From positions 2,604,001 to 2,668,000 of the forward strand of contig NZ_CP029187.1 in assembly GCF_003097535.1 (NCBI RefSeq): a DNA stretch of 64,000 nucleotides. Direction: 5' to 3'. The translations under genes were made by a program, and so were the position numbers. Within the stretch, counting starts at the first letter, position 1. Every line of letters starts with the position of its first letter. The notes below the pieces were generated by a model. It was not told the origin of the DNA and ran no database searches. It saw only the letters and a program-made list of their open reading frames with translations. The stretch comes from Flavobacterium pallidum (GTDB lineage: Bacteria > Bacteroidota > Bacteroidia > Flavobacteriales > Flavobacteriaceae). Below are positions 60,054-64,000 of the stretch, piece by piece.

Positions 60054-61500
60054 TATTAATCCTGTTCGGGTCATAACCGAAAAGCTGGTGCTGCTTAATC
60101 AATTCAGCGATACCAATCGGCAGCATGCCTTCCCAGCCTTGTTTTCCATCACCGATCATTTTGAGTACCTCGCGTGAAAATACTTCGAGTGTATGGGGAT
60201 CAAAATCGTCGATATCGACTACTTTTCCGTTGAATTTAAAGAATTTGTACAATTCCTTCATCCTTGGGTGTACTTTCAGGTTTTCAGAATTGATGATTTC
60301 ACCGCCTTCGCCCAGCATCGGGTATAAAAATACTTTTAAGTCGCGGTAGAACAATTTCCCGAATGCTTCCAGGATCCCACCGCTTAAGTGGCGGTAGTAT
60401 TTTTCATCAAAAATATCGACCAGGTTGTTTACGCCCATCGCCAATCCCATGCGGGCTTTGGTATAATTTGAAAAATATTCCACTACTTTATAATATTCCT
60501 GGAAATTGGAGATCATTACAGTCTGTCCCAATGAACACAGCAGTTCTGCACGGTCCATGAAATCCCTTTCATCGATTTCACCATCAGAGCGTAAATTGGA
60601 AAGCGTAATCTCAAAAACGACCAGTGTATTGTCCTTTTCAACTTTATTTTCCTGCAGGAACATTTTGTAAGATTTCTCATACATGTCCATATTCACTTTC
60701 GTTACCGGCCTGAAACTGCCGCGAAGGGCAAGGATATTTTTCTTGTAAAGGATGGCAGCAGGAAGTATGTTATTACCATCTGGGTCGAACATCACCGCAT
60801 CAGTCATCCCGTTTTTCACGAGCTGGAGACTCATCAGGCGGTTGTCGATATTGGCAAAACGCGGCCCGGAAAAGTTAATCGTATCGATTTCCAGCTGGTC
60901 TTTGTCAAGGTGATCGTACAAATACCTTAGCAACCTTTTAGGGTCATTGTATTTGTAGAATGCGCCATAAATCAGATTGACACCAAGGATTCCAAGTGTT
61001 TCCTGCTGCAACCTGGCATCCGTTTCCTTAAAGCGGATATGGATGATAATTTCATTATAATCCTCATCAGGTTCGATCTGGTAACGGATCCCAACCCAGC
61101 CGTGCCCTTTGAATTGCTTTGCAAAGTCAATGGTGGCCACGGTATTGGCATAACTGAAAAACATTTTATTTGGATGTTTTTCACGGCTCAAACGTTTTTC
61201 AATCAAATTAACTTCATGGGAAAGCATTTTCTTAAGCCTGCTTTCAGTCACATAACGTCCGTCATCTTCAACACCGTATATAGCATCGCTGAAATCTTTA
61301 TCATAAGCCGACATTGCTTTGGCGATAGTGCCTGACGAACCGCCTGACCTGAAAAAGTGACGCACCGTTTCCTGTCCCGCACCGATTTCTGCAAATGTGC
61401 CATAAATGTTTTCATTCAGGTTTATACGCAGCGCTTTATCTTTAACAGAAGGAATTTGTTCGATGACCTTGTCACCTTTTAATTTTATTTCGATATCCAT
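60031..61500 (-). CDS. Conserved-looking cytoplasmic protein of unknown function
   Basis: 489 residues without signal peptide or membrane helices. I do not recognise the family. Visible blocks: ALRINLNENIYGTFAEIGAG, ETVRHFFRSGGSSGTIAKAM, DFSDAIYGVEDDGRYVTESR, FKGHGWVGIRYQIEPDEDYN and LGILGVNLIYGAFYKYNDP. The Gly-rich GAGQETVRHFFRSGGSSGT segment could bind a nucleotide or phosphate, but no standard Walker motif is present. The C-terminus SLQSQSQ is encoded by a repeat arm, so the original end probably lay just before it. The protein is well structured (even charge, no low complexity) and likely an enzyme. Confidence 0.8.
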   Translation of the reverse strand: MDIEIKLKGDKVIEQIPSVKDKALRINLNENIYGTFAEIGAGQETVRHFFRSGGSSGTIAKAMSAYDKDFSDAIYGVEDDGRYVTESRLKKMLSHEVNLIEKRLSREKHPNKMFFSYANTVATIDFAKQFKGHGWVGIRYQIEPDEDYNEIIIHIRFKETDARLQQETLGILGVNLIYGAFYKYNDPKRLLRYLYDHLDKDQLEIDTINFSGPRFANIDNRLMSLQLVKNGMTDAVMFDPDGNNILPAAILYKKNILALRGSFRPVTKVNMDMYEKSYKMFLQENKVEKDNTLVVFEITLSNLRSDGEIDERDFMDRAELLCSLGQTVMISNFQEYYKVVEYFSNYTKARMGLAMGVNNLVDIFDEKYYRHLSGGILEAFGKLFYRDLKVFLYPMLGEGGEIINSENLKVHPRMKELYKFFKFNGKVVDIDDFDPHTLEVFSREVLKMIGDGKQGWEGMLPIGIAELIKQHQLFGYDPNRINSLQSQSQ

Positions 61501-61564
61501 TTATCAGTCTCTATAATACTTTACAAAGTTAACAAAATAGGGCTTTTACAAAAGATAAATGTTT

Positions 61565-61572
61565 TATTTTTG
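61565..61572 (+). promoter_or_regulatory. -7 promoter element of the MBL hydrolase gene
   Basis: TATTTTTG, about 17 nt before the TTG at 61589. It implies a leader of roughly 10 nt and supports that unusual start codon. Confidence 0.45.
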
Positions 61573-61588
61573 TTGAAAATTTAACGAC

Positions 61589-62350
61589 TTGAAAGTATAT
61601 TTTCTAGGTACGGGCACCTCGCAGGGCATTCCGGTAATCGGGAGCAGCCACCCGGTGTGCCACAGTAAAGACCCGAAGGACAAGCGGCTTCGGGTATCTG
61701 TCTGGATTGCCTGGGAAAATGCTTCAGTTATGATTGATTGCGGACCCGATTTTCGCCAGCAGATGCTTACCTGCGGCTGTGAACGCATCGATGCTTTTTT
61801 CTTTACACATGAGCATTCGGACCACACGGCCGGGCTTGATGACATCCGCCCATTCAATTTCAGGCAGGGCCCAATTCCTTTATATGCGCATTCCCGTGTC
61901 ATTAAAAACCTGGAGCAGCGTTACGATTATATTTTCGAAACTGAAAATAAATACCCGGGCGCGCCTTCAGTTGAAGTGCATGAAGTGCGGAACGAACCGT
62001 TTATTTTTGCCGGAAAAGAAATCATCCCTATTAATGCGTTTCACGGGACATTGCAGGTTTTCGGATATCGGATTGATGATTTTGCATACTTAACTGATGT
62101 GAAAACGATTGCTGTTGATGAAATTGAAAAACTTAAAGGCGTGAAGGTTTTAGTGATCAATGCCCTGCGCATCGAGCCACATGACACACATTTCAACCTG
62201 CAGGAAGCGCTTGACTTTGCTGCTTTAATCCATCCTGAGCGCACCTATCTCACGCACATCAGCCATATGTTCGGGTTCCATGAAGCCGTACAGGAAACGC
62301 TGCCTGACGATGTTTTTTTAGCTTATGATAATTTAGAAATCCATATTTAA
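61589..62350 (+). CDS. MBL-fold metallo-hydrolase, PhnP-like
   Basis: 253 residues of the metallo-beta-lactamase fold. Opening MKVYFLGTGTSQGIPVIGS, metal ligands in FFFTHEHSDHTAGLDDIRPF (HxHxDH), a later NAFHG His, and LTHISHMFGF near the end. Related to phosphoribosyl-1,2-cyclic phosphate phosphodiesterase PhnP and tRNase Z-like enzymes. No phn genes are nearby, so a phosphonate role is not supported. The start is a TTG: no ATG or GTG fits, and the family sequence begins exactly here. Confidence 0.88.
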   Translation: MKVYFLGTGTSQGIPVIGSSHPVCHSKDPKDKRLRVSVWIAWENASVMIDCGPDFRQQMLTCGCERIDAFFFTHEHSDHTAGLDDIRPFNFRQGPIPLYAHSRVIKNLEQRYDYIFETENKYPGAPSVEVHEVRNEPFIFAGKEIIPINAFHGTLQVFGYRIDDFAYLTDVKTIAVDEIEKLKGVKVLVINALRIEPHDTHFNLQEALDFAALIHPERTYLTHISHMFGFHEAVQETLPDDVFLAYDNLEIHI

Positions 62351-62352
62351 CC

Positions 62353-62856
62353 ATGAAAAAATCCCTGTTTCTTTACCTTTTTATCCTTGCACTTTTGCTG
62401 AATATTTTTACCTATATGTACTATAGCAAGGAAAATACATTCCAGAGAGAGGAATTGAAAAAAACGACCAAAGTGCTTTCCGATAGCGTATCGACACTGA
62501 AAACCAAGTTGGCGGATGCGGATTATTTTTCATACGAAACGAACCAGAACGCTCAGGATTATTTCGAGAAAACGGCCGGCGGGGAATTTATGGATTATCA
62601 AAAACTCATTCCGTATGTAAAGGAAAAACTGGTAGCCTTCAATGATGATCCGAAAGGCAATAAATATGTAGGTTTTGATATGCTCGATGGAAAGAAATTC
62701 ATCGTCAACCATGTTAAAGTCATCAATCACCGCTGGATTATTGCAGATTTCAACAATACTGAAATCTGGGGCGAAGCCATCATAAAATACTTCATCAACG
62801 ATGATAAATCAGTGGATTTTGAAACTGCCGAAACATTGGTTTATCCAAAGCAATAA
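62353..62856 (+). CDS. Membrane-anchored protein of unknown function
   Basis: 167 residues. One N-terminal helix (LFLYLFILALLLNIFTYMYY) anchors the protein. A coiled-coil stretch follows (REELKKTTKVLSDSVSTLKTKLAD), then a small globular domain (AQDYFEKTAGGEFMDYQKLI, KFIVNHVKVINHRWIIADFN, NTEIWGEAIIKYFIN). The end resembles a hydrolase-free lipocalin-like or cystatin-like strand set, but I do not recognise a family. It begins 2 bp after the MBL hydrolase gene and is cotranscribed. Confidence 0.75.
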   Translation: MKKSLFLYLFILALLLNIFTYMYYSKENTFQREELKKTTKVLSDSVSTLKTKLADADYFSYETNQNAQDYFEKTAGGEFMDYQKLIPYVKEKLVAFNDDPKGNKYVGFDMLDGKKFIVNHVKVINHRWIIADFNNTEIWGEAIIKYFINDDKSVDFETAETLVYPKQ

Positions 62857-62886
62857 AAAAAGCCTCAACAAAGAGGCTTTTTTTTA
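62853..62886. terminator. Bidirectional terminator
   Basis: AAAAGCCTC / GAGGCTTTT nine-pair stem with a seven-base loop and A/T runs on both sides, between convergent genes; it overlaps both stop codons. Confidence 0.85.
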
Positions 62887-63528
62887 TGTCGATTGCAGCC
62901 AATCCTTTAAGTCATAAAAGTTTTTCGGTGAAACGCCATGACCAATCGGATATTCATGGTACACGTTTTCTATGCCCAAATCATTGAGGATCGCTGGTGC
63001 TTTTCTTGCCCAATCTACAGGAATTACCTGGTCCGCAGTACCATGCGAAATAAACATTTTCAGGTTACTGAAATCGTTTTCAGCATAATCATCGGCAAGG
63101 ATTTCCATGCTAAGGTAACCGCTTAAGGCACCAACGCGCTTTATCTTTTCAGGATAGGACAATGCTACAGCATAGCTTAAGATCGTTCCCTGGCTGAAAC
63201 CGATTAAAGTGATTTCGTCAGCATCAACCGGATATGTTGCAATGGCTTCATCAATAAATCTTAATAGTAAATCCCGCGATTGCCTGGCTTGTACATAATC
63301 TGAAAACTTATTCTGGTCGGCATCGAAATTAATCGCATACCATGCGTAACTGCCATACATCAGGTCATAAGGCGCGCGTACTGAAATCACATAATATTCC
63401 CCAGGCAGTTCGCCGGCAAATGAAAACAAATCTTCTTCATTGCTGCCATATCCATGGATTAACAGTAGCAAGGGACTTTTATCTTTCTTAATTTTCGGCT
63501 CGCGGACCAAATGATGCAATGAACTCAT
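62884..63528 (-). CDS. Alpha/beta hydrolase, phospholipase/carboxylesterase type
   Basis: 214 residues. Oxyanion region LLLIHGYGSNEEDLFSFAGEL, nucleophile elbow GFSQGTILSY (Ser), acid FISHGTADQVIPVDWARKA (Asp), and His in PIGHGVSPKNFYDL. This is the YpfH/carboxylesterase-2 layout with no signal peptide, so it acts on small esters in the cytoplasm. The ATG overlaps the preceding gene's TGA by four bases, so it is in one operon with the DUF4870 and dihydroorotase genes. Confidence 0.9.
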   Translation of the reverse strand: MSSLHHLVREPKIKKDKSPLLLLIHGYGSNEEDLFSFAGELPGEYYVISVRAPYDLMYGSYAWYAINFDADQNKFSDYVQARQSRDLLLRFIDEAIATYPVDADEITLIGFSQGTILSYAVALSYPEKIKRVGALSGYLSMEILADDYAENDFSNLKMFISHGTADQVIPVDWARKAPAILNDLGIENVYHEYPIGHGVSPKNFYDLKDWLQST

Positions 63529-63857
63529 GAAATACTTTTAAATGCTTTTTGAAAAAAATTACCGACTAACGGTACCGGCGTCACTTCGCCGCGGATGGCG
63601 CTGAAAATTGAATACGCCCACAGGATCGAAATAAAAATCCACATCGACATTGCAATCATCATATTGTCGAAATTGCTGATGATCAGTCCGAGCGAAATGA
63701 ATGTCAGTGATAATCCCAATGCCTGCCTGATATGGAATGAGGCAAATTTATTCTTTTCCTCACCGTTCATTGACATGGCAATCACCACCCCGATGATGAG
63801 GATGTAACTTGTAATGGCTGCGGTTTTTCCTTTGTCTATCGTTTCCTGGTCGATCAT
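63525..63857 (-). CDS. DUF4870-type small membrane protein
   Basis: 110 residues with three or four helices (AAITSYILIIGVVIAMSM, LGLSLTFISLGLIISNF, MWIFISILWAYSIFSAI). The block NKFASFHIRQALGLSL is the conserved core of DUF4870 proteins. Function unknown. Both its start and its stop overlap neighbours by four bases (ATGA), which indicates coupled translation from dihydroorotase to esterase. Confidence 0.82.
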   Translation of the reverse strand: MIDQETIDKGKTAAITSYILIIGVVIAMSMNGEEKNKFASFHIRQALGLSLTFISLGLIISNFDNMMIAMSMWIFISILWAYSIFSAIRGEVTPVPLVGNFFQKAFKSIS

Positions 63858-64000
63858 ATTACTAATTTTCCGTTATTGATGATGCCGTATACTTTCCCTG
63901 TCATGGGCATACCTAAAAAAGCACTGTTCTTTGATTTGGATAAAATGTTTTCTTTAGTGAAAGTTCCCTTTACATCAGGATTAAACAACGTGATATTTGG
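63854..64000 (-). CDS. Dihydroorotase, C-terminal fragment (gene continues beyond the window)
   Basis: Only the last 48 codons are inside the window. The translation reads PNITLFNPDVKGTFTKENIL, then SKSKNSAFLGMPMTGKVYGI, then INNGKLVI. The SKSKNSxFxGxxxxGKV block is the typical C-terminus of dihydroorotases of the amidohydrolase superfamily, which close the ring in pyrimidine synthesis. The TGA at 63854-63856 overlaps the next ATG. Active-site residues are outside the window, so activity cannot be judged. Confidence 0.82.
   Translation of the reverse strand, partial: PNITLFNPDVKGTFTKENILSKSKNSAFLGMPMTGKVYGIINNGKLVI

Noticed and set aside
61589..62350. PhnP assignment with a phosphonate role
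   Set aside because: No other phn genes are present; only the fold and metal site are supported.

Overview
The window reads as a chromosomal segment of a Bacteroidota bacterium, most likely Flavobacteriaceae and probably Flavobacterium or a close relative. Signs of this are -7 promoter elements of the TAnnTTTG type, scarce Shine-Dalgarno sequences, lipoproteins with SCKKE/SCQKD-type signals, and lineage-typical families (DUF4920, DUF4834, DUF5723, M49 peptidase, BlaI/M56 pair, YfhO, sulfonolipid/sphingolipid-type alpha-oxoamine synthase). Coding density is high. I see no rRNA, tRNA, CRISPR array, prophage or complete insertion sequence.

Layout. 0.1-7.4 kb (minus): ribBA, a long LptF/G-type permease, LolA, FtsK, DgkA and Tpx. 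7.5-17.9 kb: a 1348-residue hybrid sensor kinase, an aldehyde dehydrogenase with a DUF5723 protein, then rluA, a four-helix-bundle gene, panB and a divergent flavin amine oxidase. 18-23.4 kb (plus): a potassium module of a KdpD-like kinase, a KdpE-like regulator, Kup and an outer-membrane barrel protein; no kdpABC is present. 23.5-31.1 kb: sdaA, rarD, dnaK, a secreted protein, and a BlaR1-like M56 protease with its BlaI-type repressor and a visible operator. 31.3-41.9 kb: MFS exporter, DUF1684 protein, TatD, TcdA, an SRPBCC protein, an M49 lipoprotein peptidase, MazG-like protein, IlvE, and a DUF4920 / CxxCH lipoprotein / MnmD operon. 41.9-57 kb: NYN-OST-HTH protein, alpha-oxoamine synthase, GNAT protein with an outer-membrane protein, a YfhO-glycosyltransferase-unknown-flippase cluster, and UvrA. 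57-64 kb: a sigma factor followed by a 47-codon ORF, Nth lacking its iron-sulfur ligands, Bcp, an unrecognised 489-residue protein, an MBL hydrolase, an esterase, and the 3' end of a dihydroorotase gene.

The most unusual layer lies between genes. Many gaps carry imperfect inverted repeats, with a different arm sequence at different loci. The arms often begin exactly at a stop codon and often flank a rho-independent terminator. One such unit encloses the four-helix-bundle gene (15160-15674), and similar arms recur without the gene at 16.5, 17.9 and 23.4 kb. At 60.03 kb, and perhaps at 7.54 kb, one arm forms the coding 3' end of a gene. Separately, two copies of a roughly 85-nt element (25992 and 42898) keep their flanks while the central stem changes sequence but still pairs, as expected of a structured RNA family.
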